Assembly (NCBI RefSeq): GCF_019740335.1 | Contig: NZ_JAHXZS010000008.1 | Span: 1-64,000 of the forward strand | From: Alteraquisediminimonas sediminicola | GTDB lineage: Bacteria > Pseudomonadota > Alphaproteobacteria > Sphingomonadales > Sphingomonadaceae | Direction of reading: 5' to 3' | Length of the DNA: 64,000 nt | Shown here: one piece after another, positions 32,976 to 43,549 of the stretch | Layout: each line of letters starts with the position of its first letter | Position numbering within the stretch: the first letter of the stretch is position 1 | The notes under the pieces: generated by a model | What the model was told of the DNA's origin: nothing | The model's input: the letters and a program-made list of their open reading frames with translations, nothing else | Database searches by the model: none | Translations under genes and position numbers: made by a program

Positions 32976-33908
32976 TCAAATCTTGTCAGTGAGCGCCGGG
33001 ATAGCGCTGAACAGGTCAGCGACGAGGCCGATGTCAGCGACCTGAAAGATGGGCGCCTCCTCATCCTTGTTAATAGCGATGATCGTTTTGGAGTCCTTCA
33101 TCCCAGCCAAATGCTGGATCGCGCCTGAAATACCGACCGCAATATAGACTTCAGGCGCCACGATCTTTCCGGTTTGTCCCACCTGATAGTCGTTAGGTAC
33201 ATAGCCTGCATCAACCGCTGCGCGGCTTGCCCCAATGGCCGCGCCCAGCTTGTCAGCCAATGGGAAGATGGTGGCCTGAAACGTTTCGGGATCCTTCAAT
33301 GCGCGACCACCCGAAACGATCACCTTGGCACTGGTTAGTTCCGGACGCTCACTCTTGGCGATTTCTGATCCAACAAAGCTGGAAAGACCTGTATCATGCG
33401 CACTTGCAACCATGTCGATCACTGCCACACCGCCGGTGACTTCGGCTTTGGAAAAAGCAGTGCCACGCACAGTGATAACAAGCTTGGCATCACTGGATTC
33501 AACGGTGGCAATAACATTTCCAGCATAAATCGGACGGGTGAATGTCTTCGGGCCCTCAACCGAAAGGATGTCGGAAACCTGCATCACATCCAGCAGGGCA
33601 GCAACACGTGGCGCAATATTTTTGCCGGTGCTGGTAGCTGGGGCAACAAAGGCATCAAAGTCACACATCAGCGAAGTGATCAGCGGCGCGACATTTTCAG
33701 GCAACGCATTGGCATAGACGGCATCCTCCGCAAGGTGAACTTTACTCACGCCCGCAATCTTTGCGGCGGCCTCGGCGACACCAGCACAGCCCGCGCCCGC
33801 CACCAGCAGATGCGCCTCACCCAATTGGGTAGCAGCAGTTATCGCGGCCAACGTCGCGTCCTTGACCGACATGTTGTCATGTTCAACCCAAACAAGCACT
33901 TTTGCCAT
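32976..33908 (-). CDS. etfA: Electron transfer flavoprotein alpha subunit
   Basis: A 310-residue alpha subunit. It has the characteristic C-terminal FAD-binding region with [35 protein letters not shown] and [20 protein letters not shown] followed by GAIQHLAGM. It accepts electrons from acyl-CoA dehydrogenases and passes them to the membrane ubiquinone oxidoreductase. Its ATG overlaps the etfB stop (TAATG at 33908). The acyl-CoA dehydrogenase pair at 49566-51853 is a likely electron donor. Confidence 0.96.
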   Translation of the reverse strand: MAKVLVWVEHDNMSVKDATLAAITAATQLGEAHLLVAGAGCAGVAEAAAKIAGVSKVHLAEDAVYANALPENVAPLITSLMCDFDAFVAPATSTGKNIAPRVAALLDVMQVSDILSVEGPKTFTRPIYAGNVIATVESSDAKLVITVRGTAFSKAEVTGGVAVIDMVASAHDTGLSSFVGSEIAKSERPELTSAKVIVSGGRALKDPETFQATIFPLADKLGAAIGASRAAVDAGYVPNDYQVGQTGKIVAPEVYIAVGISGAIQHLAGMKDSKTIIAINKDEEAPIFQVADIGLVADLFSAIPALTDKI

Positions 33909-34660
33909 TACGCGACTCCCAGTTCTTTGAGTGCACTAGCCAGTGCATCAACATCAGCCACCTTGATGCCGGCCGCGCGGGCCGGCGGTTCTCCAACCTT
34001 GATCATCTTGAGACGTGTCGCAATATCCACACCATAGTGATCCGGCGTCTTGGTCGCGAGCGGCTTGGACTTAGCTTTCATGATGTTAGGTAGCGAGGCA
34101 TAGCGCGGCTCGTTCAAGCGCAGATCGGCAGTAATCACAGCCGGAAGCTTCAACTTCACCGTCTCGATGCCACCATCAATCTCGCGTTTCACGACGACGA
34201 ATTCGCCTTCCACTGTCACTTCATTGGCGAAAGTACCCTGTGGGCAGCCAAGCAACGCGGCAACCATCTGGCCCACCTGATTACTGTCGTCATCAATCGC
34301 CTGTTTTCCGGTGACGATCAGACCCGGCTGCTCCTCGTCAGTGATCGCTTTCACGATCTTAGCCACGGCCAGCGGTTCTACATCAACATTGTCATTGACC
34401 TGCACCAGAATGGCGCGGTCCGCCCCCATAGCCAGCGCCGTGCGAAGGGTTTCCTGCGCCTTGGCCGGACCGACCGAAATAGCCACGATTTCCGACACCA
34501 CGCCTTTTTCCTTGAGGCGAACAGCCTCTTCGACTGCAATCTCGTCGAACGGATTTATGCTCATCTTGACATTGGCTAGGTCAACACCCGTGCCATCCGA
34601 CTTCACGCGTGGCTTCACATTATAGTCGATCACGCGTTTCACGCAGACCAAGGCTTTCAT
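33908..34660 (-). CDS. etfB: Electron transfer flavoprotein beta subunit
   Basis: A 250-residue beta subunit with the N-terminal [20 protein letters not shown], the signature region [20 protein letters not shown] (read here as [13 protein letters not shown]) and the C-terminal [20 protein letters not shown]. It binds AMP and forms the docking face for dehydrogenases. It is the first gene of etfBA, translationally coupled to etfA. Confidence 0.96.
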   Translation of the reverse strand: MKALVCVKRVIDYNVKPRVKSDGTGVDLANVKMSINPFDEIAVEEAVRLKEKGVVSEIVAISVGPAKAQETLRTALAMGADRAILVQVNDNVDVEPLAVAKIVKAITDEEQPGLIVTGKQAIDDDSNQVGQMVAALLGCPQGTFANEVTVEGEFVVVKREIDGGIETVKLKLPAVITADLRLNEPRYASLPNIMKAKSKPLATKTPDHYGVDIATRLKMIKVGEPPARAAGIKVADVDALASALKELGVA

Positions 34661-35000
34661 GACCGGAACTCCATCGAGATTATATTAAAATATACATGGT
34701 GCGCGGAATCGAACCTGCGCTACCAAATCAAGACAAGCATCTGAATGAACTGTCAGCTGTTTCGCGCGGCTAACCGGCGTCCGGTGGAATCATGTAATGA
34801 ACCGCAAAACGTCAATCTCTCGCAACGATCTACCTTGTTCTTTACGGCTGACCTGTACCTGTCCATGCCATCTGCATGATGGCTTGACTGACAGCATTGA
34901 TTGGTCGACGCTCATTTTTTGGCGGCCTTCGAATGAAAGCCATAAAATATCCAAACGCTTTTTTACTGCAAAACCTATCGGCCGAGATTTTGTCGATGAA
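34661..35000. other. Non-coding stretch upstream of etfB
   Basis: This holds the etfBA promoter region. A minus-strand segment near 34694-34715 (GCAGGTTCGATTCCGCGCACCA) looks like the 3' end of a tRNA, but the T-stem does not pair and no 5' half is found, so no tRNA gene is called. Nothing else is recognisable. Confidence 0.4.
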
Positions 35001-35041
35001 ATGAAATATCCCCTTCCGATCATCAGCGATCGGAAGGGGAT
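35001..35041 (-). terminator. Terminator of the second TonB receptor gene
   Basis: ATCCCCTTCCGATC (35008-35021) pairs exactly with 35028-35041 around a six-base loop, followed on the minus strand by a T-rich ATTTCATTT. It lies 14 bases after the receptor stop. Confidence 0.75.
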
Positions 35042-35055
35042 CTAACATCTAGGCC

Positions 35056-37878
35056 TTAGAGGACGAACCGGAACCCGGCTCGGAAGGTACGACCAACAAC
35101 ATCGTAGAGGAACGGATTAGTCCCCGAACCCACGGTGTTACCATTTTCCGAAGCCACAACAATTGGCGGCGCCGTATTCAACACATTATCGACCGACACG
35201 TAGAACACGCTGTTCTGGGCAATCCGATTGGTCTTGATGCCTACATAAGCATCAAGATACGCGATGGCCGGAACACGGCGAATGTCGATAAAGGTCGGTC
35301 CCCATGCATCGTCAAACTGTGCGGAACCGATCAGACGCCCCTTTAACTGGGTGGTGAAACGATCGTCATCATAGGTAACCGTTGCGACACCACGCCAATG
35401 GGGCACGCCTTCGGCCGCACCGGTGTTGTTGCTGACCTCACCTGCCCGTGTGATCGTAGTAGTCGGCGTCACGATGCTGAGCTTGTCAACATAATTGGCC
35501 AAAACCCGCATATCGAGCGTGCCGTTACCGACTGGCTTGGTATAGGACAGTTCAAAGTCCACGCCGCGCGCCTGTTCCAACTGAGCATTAAACGGCTTCA
35601 AGGCAATCGCCGTCAGAGCATTGGTGTTATCGCGGCTCACAAACTGGCAGAATTGCGTATTACCTGCGCTGCACTGATTGACAACGAACTGGCCTGAATA
35701 GCTTGCAATCGCGCCCTTGATCTTGATGTCATAATAATCGACCGAAGCGCGCAAGCCGGGCGCAAAGCCAGGCTGCAACACCAAGCCAACAGTCAAAGCG
35801 TCAGCCTTTTCCGGCTTCAGTGCCAGACTACCGCCGACAGTCTGGGTGATACGCACCTGCGCATTACCGTTCAACGGGTCGTTGATCGCCTGGTTGGTCA
35901 CAAGGCCGGGCTGGAACAAATCCTGCAGATTGGGCGCGCGAATATCGCGTGAACGCGTCAGACGGAATTCAACCCCATTGATCGGTTCATATCGCACACC
36001 GCCCTTCCAGGTGGTAACCGACCCGCTAACGCTATAATCGGTGTAACGCGCTGCCAGGTTGAGATTCAACGAGCGCCCCAGAGCACTGTCTTTGAACACA
36101 GGCACACCAAGTTCGCCATAGACATCCTTGACATTGTACTTGCCAGAGAAGTTCTTGAAATTTCCTGCATAAAAAGCGCTGGCCTGCGAAATAGCGTCTG
36201 CATGCGCGACGGCCTTTTCCGTGCGATATTCAACACCGGTCGCCAGGCTCAACGGACCGGCAGGAAGGCTGACCAGATCACCCGCCAGGTTCAAGCTGGA
36301 AACCGTCTGCGTGTAACGCAGATCTTGACTCGATGTGCCCGTCACATAGGCAAGCGCGATATCGCTGATCGGCTGGCTACCGAATATATTGATCGGAACG
36401 CAACCGTTAGTCGGGCTGGCAATCGTCGAACGGCAGATCGGCTGCGAAGGATTGGAAGGATTAGCGACGACATCGGTGGCCAGATCATAATTAGCCTTGC
36501 GAGCCATCGACTTTGCAGCTGTGATAGAACGAGTCTGTCCATATTGGAAGCTGGCATCCCACTTCCAATTATCGCCCAAAGTGCCTTGTAAGCCTCCTTG
36601 GCCGCGATAACTGTCGCGATTAGCATAAACCTGAATGCGTCCAAGCTTGCTATCAAAGATCGACACCGGAATCGTCGTAACACTAGCGTTGGTCATCGCC
36701 GTTGCGACCGACGCTGGCAGATAGAAATTATCCCGGGCGACATTGACCGCAGTGTTGCCGATACGCCCATAATGGACGCTCTGATAACGGCCATCGGATC
36801 CCGCATAGCTGCCTTCAATAAATGCTTCGATATTGTCGGTCAGTTCATAGCTGGCACGGCCATAGATCGAATATTGCTTGACGGGAATTGACAACTGCTG
36901 GGTCGGCGCCTGATCGGCGAGGCTGTTAAACACAGCCTCATCGCCAATGTAAAAGGTACCGGCCTTACCCGTCATCGGGAAATTGGTGCCAGCAAGGGTG
37001 CCATCATTAGCAAAATAATAGCCCGCTAGCGGCCCAGACGTCACGATGCCGTTATTCGTGGCAAATTGCGAAGCCCATGGCGCTGCGAGATTTGTAGTCT
37101 GACCGGGCTGCCCGGCACGGGGGTTAGCAACAAACTTATACCCTTTGAACCACCCACGGTCGCGATAGAGGGCCTCCTTGTTCTCATTATATTTAGCACT
37201 AACGATGAAGTGCCCCCGGTCGCTGGCAAAGGCCGTTCCGAACGAGAGATCCGCCGACAGATTTTCGGCATCACCATAGTTCGAAACGCCCGCCTGCACG
37301 TTGCCCTTCAGACCCTTGAACTTGGTGTCGAGAACGAAGTTCACAACACCGGCCACGGCGTCAGACCCCCAAGCAGCAGAAGCACCACCGGTCACCACAT
37401 CGACGCGCTTAACCAAAGCATCGGGGATTGTGTTGACGTCGACCGCCGCGGTCAGCGTGGTCGGCGTGACACGACGACCGTTCAGTAGCACGAGGGTGCG
37501 CTGGGCACCAAGGCTACGCAAGTTCATCAGATTGACACCGGCCTGACCGTTACCGATGCCACCCTTGTTAGTGCGCGGTGAAACACTACCAGCCAGCGCA
37601 GGCAATTGATTAACAAAGTCAGAGATCGTTGCCGGAGCGGCAAGCTGAATCTGCTTCTCGGTCAGTACACTAACCGGCGTCGGCGCATCGAACCCGGAAG
37701 TTTTCAGACGCGTGCCGGTAACCACGATCAAGGCATCATCGCTTGCAGCGGATTCAGACGAGGCCGGGGCATTGGCAATACCGACATCAGCCTCCTCGGC
37801 GAACGCCGGCGCAGAAAGAGCAACATAAAGCGCAAGGCACGAAACTGCGCCTAGCGAGTGGCTACGATGGAACTTCAT
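35056..37878 (-). CDS. TonB-dependent receptor, large type
   Basis: A 940-residue outer-membrane receptor. Signal peptide SLGAVSCLALYVALSAPAFA, TonB-box-like ALIVVTGTRLKTSGFDAPTP, plug domain with LNLRSLGAQRTLVLLNGRRV-type block (MNLRSLGAQRTLVLLNG) and a C-terminus ending in FRFVL. ATG 37878 has GGAGGGGAA upstream; the in-frame ATG at 37902 does not. It lies in the same direction as, and 160 bases after, two arylsulfatase genes. Receptor-plus-sulfatase neighbours suggest uptake of a sulphated or desulphated organic compound. Confidence 0.95.
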   Translation of the reverse strand: MKFHRSHSLGAVSCLALYVALSAPAFAEEADVGIANAPASSESAASDDALIVVTGTRLKTSGFDAPTPVSVLTEKQIQLAAPATISDFVNQLPALAGSVSPRTNKGGIGNGQAGVNLMNLRSLGAQRTLVLLNGRRVTPTTLTAAVDVNTIPDALVKRVDVVTGGASAAWGSDAVAGVVNFVLDTKFKGLKGNVQAGVSNYGDAENLSADLSFGTAFASDRGHFIVSAKYNENKEALYRDRGWFKGYKFVANPRAGQPGQTTNLAAPWASQFATNNGIVTSGPLAGYYFANDGTLAGTNFPMTGKAGTFYIGDEAVFNSLADQAPTQQLSIPVKQYSIYGRASYELTDNIEAFIEGSYAGSDGRYQSVHYGRIGNTAVNVARDNFYLPASVATAMTNASVTTIPVSIFDSKLGRIQVYANRDSYRGQGGLQGTLGDNWKWDASFQYGQTRSITAAKSMARKANYDLATDVVANPSNPSQPICRSTIASPTNGCVPINIFGSQPISDIALAYVTGTSSQDLRYTQTVSSLNLAGDLVSLPAGPLSLATGVEYRTEKAVAHADAISQASAFYAGNFKNFSGKYNVKDVYGELGVPVFKDSALGRSLNLNLAARYTDYSVSGSVTTWKGGVRYEPINGVEFRLTRSRDIRAPNLQDLFQPGLVTNQAINDPLNGNAQVRITQTVGGSLALKPEKADALTVGLVLQPGFAPGLRASVDYYDIKIKGAIASYSGQFVVNQCSAGNTQFCQFVSRDNTNALTAIALKPFNAQLEQARGVDFELSYTKPVGNGTLDMRVLANYVDKLSIVTPTTTITRAGEVSNNTGAAEGVPHWRGVATVTYDDDRFTTQLKGRLIGSAQFDDAWGPTFIDIRRVPAIAYLDAYVGIKTNRIAQNSVFYVSVDNVLNTAPPIVVASENGNTVGSGTNPFLYDVVGRTFRAGFRFVL

Positions 37879-37933
37879 AATATTCCCCTCCCAAAAAATC
37901 ATGCGGAACGCCGAATCAATCGGTCATTGTATC

Positions 37934-38000
37934 ACGCGTATTATTTTTATCTCACTTGGGCAGGATTGCAAGACATCTAGGGAAAAATTTTTATACGCGT
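37934..38000. promoter_or_regulatory. AT-rich inverted repeat upstream of the receptor
   Basis: ACGCGTAT (37934-37941) and ATACGCGT (37993-38000) are inverted, each followed inward by AT-runs. They lie 56-120 bases before the receptor start, a position suited for a regulator binding site. The match beyond the eight core bases is partial. Confidence 0.4.
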
Positions 38001-38037
38001 TATACCTTTGGTGGTGATGCCTCTATGACGAGTAAAA

Positions 38038-40395
38038 TCAATGTGTTTCCACTGCAACTTTCAATATTTTCCCGGGAAATTTCGCCCCGACCGGATAGGC
38101 AAATGTCACCGGCACCCCGCTATCTTTCCCGACATCGATTGTTTCTCCCTGTCCCGCATCAACCGCCGGGGTACGCGCTACTTGCCCGCAGGCATCAGCC
38201 TTGCCGTTGAACTCAATGCACATCTCTCCACCCGCAGACTTTCCGCCCTTGTGCGATGTAAAGCGGAACACCACGTGTGCGGAATCTGTTGAAACAGCCG
38301 AATGAGAAGAGACACGAAACTGGTCGTCAGATCGCTCTGAAGCCGCAACCATGACGGTTGGACGGCCATTGTCGAGATAGAAGCTCCACCCGCCGAACCA
38401 ACTCCCCCGCGCAAACATAACTCCAGTCGAATTCGGGGCAACGCCCTTCAAATCAATCGTGACACTGAAAGATGCGGCCGTGAAAGAAGGCCCGACATCC
38501 TCGGCGATACTGATGTCCGATCCCCACCATTCATACAGACTACGATACTCCTCATAATGCCGTCTAGCTGCGGACAGCCTGTTGGGACTCAACTCATCAT
38601 CAATCGGCAACACATTATTCCGCCTTGCCTCATCAAAGAATACGCCCTGCATTTCCTTCAGCCTGCCAGGCAAGCGGGCAGCGAGGTCTTCCGACTGACT
38701 ATAGTCCTCATCCAGATTGTAGAGTTCCCATTGGTAACTTGACCATGCATCTCCGGGCGTTGCCTCGACCTTCCACGGCACCCGCTTGGGTGACGTACCC
38801 GCGAACCACCCATTCCTGTAGACGCCCCGATTTCCGAGCATTTCGAAATATTGTGTGCGGGCAGGCTCGGCCGCCTTGGGATTGGCGAAAGTGTATGCGA
38901 GGCTACGACCGGTTATTTCCTGCTGCAAGACACCATCTACTAAGCGCGGTTCAGGAATGCCCGTCGCTTCCAGGATCGTCGGCATTATATCCGTGACATG
39001 CGCAAACTGATTACGCGTAATCTCCGACGGAAATACATGGCCCGGCCAGCGTACCACTAGGCCATTCCGGATACCCCCTAGGTGTGAGGCAACCTGCTTC
39101 GTCCACTGGAACGGAGCCCCCATTCCCCACGCCCATCCCGCGGGATAAAGCGGCTGCGTTCCCGGCCCACCCATATCGGCCAGATAATTGAGATCGTTCT
39201 CTAAAGTGCGCCGTACGGCAAGCCCGTTCTTGTGATGCCCGATTTCATTGAAAGTGCCATTGAGACCGCCTTCAGCGCTTGCACCATTATCCCCTTCGAT
39301 GAAGAATATCATCGTATTGTCGAGTTGTCCCATGCGGCGCAACTCGGCGATAAGTCTGCCTATCTGCTCATCCTGATAGGCAACCATCCCGGCAAAAACC
39401 TCCATATACCTCGAATAGACACGTTGCTGCGCGGGTGTAAGCGAGGACCATGCCGGGATTTCCTTGGGGCGCTGCGTCAGTATCGCATCAGAGGGAATGA
39501 TCCCGAGCTGCTTCTGACGTGCAAAGGTTTCTTCACGAACCTCATCCCAACCTTGGTCAAACTTACCGCGAAATCGAGAAATCCACTGCGCGGGGGCCTG
39601 ATGCGGCCCATGGCCGGTACCCGTTGCATAATAGAGAAAAAATGGTTTGTCGGGAGATGCCGCCTTCTGTTGATGCAGCCAGTGAATCGCATCATTTGCT
39701 AAAAGATTGTCGAGCGTTGCCCCGTCTTGGGGCTTGTCATCTACCGCCAGCGTGTTTCTGTACAATCTCGGGTGCCACTGGTCAGTATCGCCAATAATGA
39801 ACCCAAAGAAATACTCAAAACCCAATCCGGTTGGCCAACGATCAAACGGCCCGGAAAGCGATGCTTCCCAACGGGGGATATTATGATGCTTTCCAAACAT
39901 CGCCGTGCTGTAACCATTGTCGCGTAATATCCGTGCAATGGTTGCAGAACTGCGCGGTATAACCGAAGTATAACCGGGGTACCCTGAGGCTACGTCGGTG
40001 ATGGCCCCAGAACCGACTGCATGTGCATTGCGCCCAGTAAGCAAGGCCGCACGAGTTGGAGAACACATCGCTGTCGTATGGAACTTGTTGTACCGGGCGC
40101 CATCGCGCGCGAGCGCTTCCAGCGTTGGGGTCGGCACAGCCCCCCCAAAAGTGGAGCTGGTACCGAACCCTATATCGTCAGTCATAATCACCAGCACATT
40201 TGGCGCGCCCGACGGAGCCTTGACCGGTTTAGGCCAGTCAGGCGTCGAATTTGCCGCCGTCAGCCCAATCCGACCAATAAATGGCGCTGGGACGACCGGC
40301 AACACTGTACGATCTACACCCTGAGCGATACCAATTCCGTGAAGCACAAAAACCAATACAGTCGATACCGACAAGATTTTACTCCTATATTGCAT
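38038..40395 (-). CDS. Arylsulfatase, exported, copy 1
   Basis: A 785-residue formylglycine-dependent sulfatase. An N-terminal hydrophobic signal (ILSVSTVLVFVLHGIGIAQG) sends it to the periplasm. VLVIMTDDIGFGTSSTFGG carries the calcium-binding Asp pair, and MCSPTRAALLTGR has the C-x-P-x-R signature with C111 as the residue converted to formylglycine. A C-terminal beta-domain (about 590-785) is typical of the long arylsulfatases. GGAGAAG precedes the ATG. It is 21 bases after a paralogue. A formylglycine-generating enzyme is not in the window and must be supplied from elsewhere. Confidence 0.94.
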   Translation of the reverse strand: MQYRSKILSVSTVLVFVLHGIGIAQGVDRTVLPVVPAPFIGRIGLTAANSTPDWPKPVKAPSGAPNVLVIMTDDIGFGTSSTFGGAVPTPTLEALARDGARYNKFHTTAMCSPTRAALLTGRNAHAVGSGAITDVASGYPGYTSVIPRSSATIARILRDNGYSTAMFGKHHNIPRWEASLSGPFDRWPTGLGFEYFFGFIIGDTDQWHPRLYRNTLAVDDKPQDGATLDNLLANDAIHWLHQQKAASPDKPFFLYYATGTGHGPHQAPAQWISRFRGKFDQGWDEVREETFARQKQLGIIPSDAILTQRPKEIPAWSSLTPAQQRVYSRYMEVFAGMVAYQDEQIGRLIAELRRMGQLDNTMIFFIEGDNGASAEGGLNGTFNEIGHHKNGLAVRRTLENDLNYLADMGGPGTQPLYPAGWAWGMGAPFQWTKQVASHLGGIRNGLVVRWPGHVFPSEITRNQFAHVTDIMPTILEATGIPEPRLVDGVLQQEITGRSLAYTFANPKAAEPARTQYFEMLGNRGVYRNGWFAGTSPKRVPWKVEATPGDAWSSYQWELYNLDEDYSQSEDLAARLPGRLKEMQGVFFDEARRNNVLPIDDELSPNRLSAARRHYEEYRSLYEWWGSDISIAEDVGPSFTAASFSVTIDLKGVAPNSTGVMFARGSWFGGWSFYLDNGRPTVMVAASERSDDQFRVSSHSAVSTDSAHVVFRFTSHKGGKSAGGEMCIEFNGKADACGQVARTPAVDAGQGETIDVGKDSGVPVTFAYPVGAKFPGKILKVAVETH

Positions 40396-40416
40396 TCTGT
40401 CTTCTCCTTTGATTGG

Positions 40417-42729
40417 CTATTTCACCCGGAACTTAACCCATCGAATTTCGCCCGAAAACTCCGCAGGGGATGCATAATCATGGATGACGGGCGTCGTCGT
40501 GTCAGCGCCAATATCAAGGCCTTCCGTGTGGGAAATCCAACGCGGCGCTGTCTTTTCGATACGCCCCTCGCCGATCTTGCGGCCATCGGCCAGAATGGTA
40601 ACAGTCCCGCCCTTGCCTCTACCGCCACCGTCATAGACAAAATCGACATTGACCCGGTGCTCTCCGGGAGTGAGTTGTTCATCCGCGCGCACGATAGAAA
40701 TATTTGGCGGCACGGCATTATAACCAAATACTGGGCGCCCATCGATCAGCGCCAGCGTGTAACCGCCGAATTGCCCACCCGCAGCAATAATCGCGCCACT
40801 GGCACCGGCTTGCGGCACGACAATGCTAGCCTCAATGTCAAAGCTTCGGTTATAAAAATTCGGACCGCTGTCCAGTGGCACCCTGCGAATCCGGCTACGA
40901 TACAGAAATTCATCCCTCCCCGTAGCCAGCGATGGACGCCCTGCAGCACCAACCCCGATAGTCGAATTGTGGATCGGCAATATTTTGCTTTCGGCAGCTC
41001 GCGTCCAGAACAATGCCTTCATATCAGCAAGGCGCGCAGGCTCCTTACTCGCAAGATCGTGGCTCTCCGAAAAGTCTTCGGCAACATGGTAGAGTTCCCA
41101 GTTACGCTGATCGACCGGCACGGCAACATCCTTTGACGTATCCCATGCTACACGCCCCGGCGTAGTGCCTGCGAACCACCCATCCTTATAGACCCCCAGA
41201 TTTTGCATCAGTTCGATCACCATCTCGCGCCGATGCGACGGCGCCTTGGGCTGAGTGAAGCTATAGCTCATGCTGATCCCGTCGATCTTTTGCTGCGGCA
41301 CACCATCGACGACAGCCGGCGCGGGAATCCCTGTCGCTTCCAAAATGGTGGGCGCAATGTCAGTCACATAATGAAACTGACTGCGCAGGCTTCCACCAGC
41401 GGGTATATGTCCAGGCCAAGTCATCACCATCCCGTTGCGCGTGCCCCCGAAATGCGATGCCACCTGCTTGTACCATTGGAACGGCGAATTTATCGCCCAA
41501 GCCCAAGGAGCTGGGAAGTGATTATACGCATTCACCGTGCCGATGTCATCGATGTGCGCCAGCTTGTAATCGAAGCTTTCCGGTGATCGCGTCAGGGCGC
41601 TTTGCTCATACATCAGCCCGTCAAGGCCACCTTCGGCACTTGCGCCATTATCCCCCTGAATGAAGATGACGAGTGTGTTATCGAACTGTCCGCTATCCTT
41701 CAGATGCTGTATGATCCGACCGATCTGTGCATCGGCAAAGGCCAACGCCCCCGCATACGCCTCCATGTAGCGCGCATAGAGCTTCTTCTGTGCGGGCGTA
41801 CATTGATCCCAGGCCGGAAGGCTGGAAGGGCGGGGCGACAGTTGCGCGTTGGCAGGGATAACGCCCATGCGCTTCTGGCGCAGATAGATTTCTTCGCGAA
41901 GCTTGTCCCAGCCTTGGTCAAACTTGCCGTGGAACCGATCAATCCAGTCCTTGGGTGCCTGATGCGGGGTGTGCGCCGTACCGGGCGCATAATACATAAA
42001 AAACGGCTTGTTGGGTGCAAGTGCCTTATGTTCGTCAATCCAGCGAATGGCATCATTAGCCAGATCCTGATCCAGAACATAACCGGGCTTGCCGGTTGCA
42101 GGATCGACTGGAGTCGTATTGCGAACAAGCGCTGGCGCAAATTGATTGGCATCCGCATTCAGGAATCCGTAAAAATATTCAAAGCCCAAGCCGGTAGGCC
42201 AACGATCGAACGGCCCGGCCTGGCTCTGCTCCCAATCAGGGGTAATGTGCCCTTTGCCGAACATGGCGGTGCTGTATCCACCCTCGCGTAGGACCGTCGC
42301 CACCGTGGCGGCCGACTTAGGTATGATGGTAGTATAGCCTGGATAGGCAGTAGGATTGTTTGTCACATTGCCCATGCCCACAGCCTGAGGGTTGCGACCG
42401 GTGAGTAATGCCGCACGGGTGGGTGAACACAGGGCCGAGGTATTGAACTGGTTATAACGAACCCCAGCCGCCGCCAGCTCATCGAAAGCGGGTGTAGGAA
42501 TCGCACCGCCAAAGGTGCTGCTCGCACCGAAACCGACATCGTCCGTCATGATCAGCAAGACATTAGGCGCATTCTTCGGTGCCATTGGCATAGAGGGCCA
42601 GGGTGGCGGAGGCGCACCTTGCGGATCGTGCGCCGTGATATTCTGCGCTGTAGCGAGAGTGGAGAACATGGTGGCAATCATAGCCACACTAGCCACTCCG
42701 GATTTCAGGTTCTGGCTAAAACGCATCAT
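40417..42729 (-). CDS. Arylsulfatase, exported, copy 2
   Basis: A 770-residue paralogue of copy 1. Signal peptide GVASVAMIATMFSTLATAQN; metal site LLIMTDDVGFGASS; signature LCSPTRAALLTGRN with C101. PTGLGFEYFYGFLNADANQF and GDNGASAEGGLDG follow as in copy 1. The proline-rich stretch after the signal (PQGAPPPPWPSMPMAP) is a linker. Two tandem sulfatases differing in about half their residues could act on different sulphate positions or different congeners. Upstream, 27 bases away, is a ThuA-like gene. Confidence 0.94.
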   Translation of the reverse strand: MMRFSQNLKSGVASVAMIATMFSTLATAQNITAHDPQGAPPPPWPSMPMAPKNAPNVLLIMTDDVGFGASSTFGGAIPTPAFDELAAAGVRYNQFNTSALCSPTRAALLTGRNPQAVGMGNVTNNPTAYPGYTTIIPKSAATVATVLREGGYSTAMFGKGHITPDWEQSQAGPFDRWPTGLGFEYFYGFLNADANQFAPALVRNTTPVDPATGKPGYVLDQDLANDAIRWIDEHKALAPNKPFFMYYAPGTAHTPHQAPKDWIDRFHGKFDQGWDKLREEIYLRQKRMGVIPANAQLSPRPSSLPAWDQCTPAQKKLYARYMEAYAGALAFADAQIGRIIQHLKDSGQFDNTLVIFIQGDNGASAEGGLDGLMYEQSALTRSPESFDYKLAHIDDIGTVNAYNHFPAPWAWAINSPFQWYKQVASHFGGTRNGMVMTWPGHIPAGGSLRSQFHYVTDIAPTILEATGIPAPAVVDGVPQQKIDGISMSYSFTQPKAPSHRREMVIELMQNLGVYKDGWFAGTTPGRVAWDTSKDVAVPVDQRNWELYHVAEDFSESHDLASKEPARLADMKALFWTRAAESKILPIHNSTIGVGAAGRPSLATGRDEFLYRSRIRRVPLDSGPNFYNRSFDIEASIVVPQAGASGAIIAAGGQFGGYTLALIDGRPVFGYNAVPPNISIVRADEQLTPGEHRVNVDFVYDGGGRGKGGTVTILADGRKIGEGRIEKTAPRWISHTEGLDIGADTTTPVIHDYASPAEFSGEIRWVKFRVK

Positions 42730-42756
42730 CTCATCCTTTTCAGTGTATCGAATATC

Positions 42757-43518
42757 TTACTTGTCGACCCAACCGCTTGATCGGACCTCTGCCTTTGCCC
42801 AGCGCAAACCTCGTCGCAGCAATTCATAATAAACTGGGTAATCCCATGCGCCCCGTTCAGGGTGCGGGTAAAATGGGGTAAGTTCGACTAGATCAAAATG
42901 CCCGCGACAATGACCCAACGTATTGTAAACAATCTCGCCCTTGCCCAAACGCCGGCGATAAAGGATTGGCGCAATGGCATCCGGCCAATCCTTCTTCGTA
43001 AACCGCTCCGTTCGCCCATCGAACCGCGCCTGCAGCAAAATGTCGATCGGAGCCCGCACCTCCGAGAGGTATAGTTCATCAACTACTTCGAAGTCGGAAA
43101 GGCCCGTGGTCAACGCATCATCGTTGCGGCAAACTTCGACCAAAAACGGTGCAATCGGAGGGTGCGCTCTGAACTGGGTGCCAAGTAGCTCCATGACATC
43201 AGGCCGATCATCCGGGCAATCAACGCCATCCTTGGTAAAACGTAGGATCGAATTGGTGCCATGAAGAGCCAACCACCGCCCTCCCCCCTCAACAAATTTG
43301 CGCAGCGCAGCAGTTTCTTCCAAACTAGGCATCACGTCGCAGGTGTACGTCACCAAAAATCGACACTCGACGATTCGGTCAAGATTAGAAAAATCCATCG
43401 CAACGGTAGTGCGGACTTCCGGATGCTCTGCCAGAAGCTTGAGGAGCTCAAGCCGTGCAAAATCGATGTCGTGATGCTTTCCGGCAGCCACAAAATGTGC
43501 ATCGATACGTTGGGACAT
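42757..43518 (-). CDS. ThuA-like domain protein
   Basis: A 253-residue ThuA/glutamine-amidotransferase-fold protein. FLVTYTCDVMPSLEE, the FVEGGGRWLALHGTNSILRF turn (usual GGG-hydrophobic-HG motif) and YNTLGHCRGHFD near the end are typical. Chemistry in this family is poorly known; many occur with sugar or ring-opening pathways. ATG 43518 was chosen for its GAGGAG site; the longer frame to 43590 would overlap the SDR. It belongs to a minus-strand operon SDR - ThuA - sulfatase - sulfatase. Confidence 0.88.
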   Translation of the reverse strand: MSQRIDAHFVAAGKHHDIDFARLELLKLLAEHPEVRTTVAMDFSNLDRIVECRFLVTYTCDVMPSLEETAALRKFVEGGGRWLALHGTNSILRFTKDGVDCPDDRPDVMELLGTQFRAHPPIAPFLVEVCRNDDALTTGLSDFEVVDELYLSEVRAPIDILLQARFDGRTERFTKKDWPDAIAPILYRRRLGKGEIVYNTLGHCRGHFDLVELTPFYPHPERGAWDYPVYYELLRRGLRWAKAEVRSSGWVDK

Positions 43519-43549
43519 GGTCACTCCTCGCGCCTTCCAAATAACTTGG

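Noticed and set aside
34690-34720. tRNA-like GCAGGTTCGATTCC...CACCA on the minus strand
   Set aside because: T-stem does not pair and no acceptor, D or anticodon arm can be built upstream.
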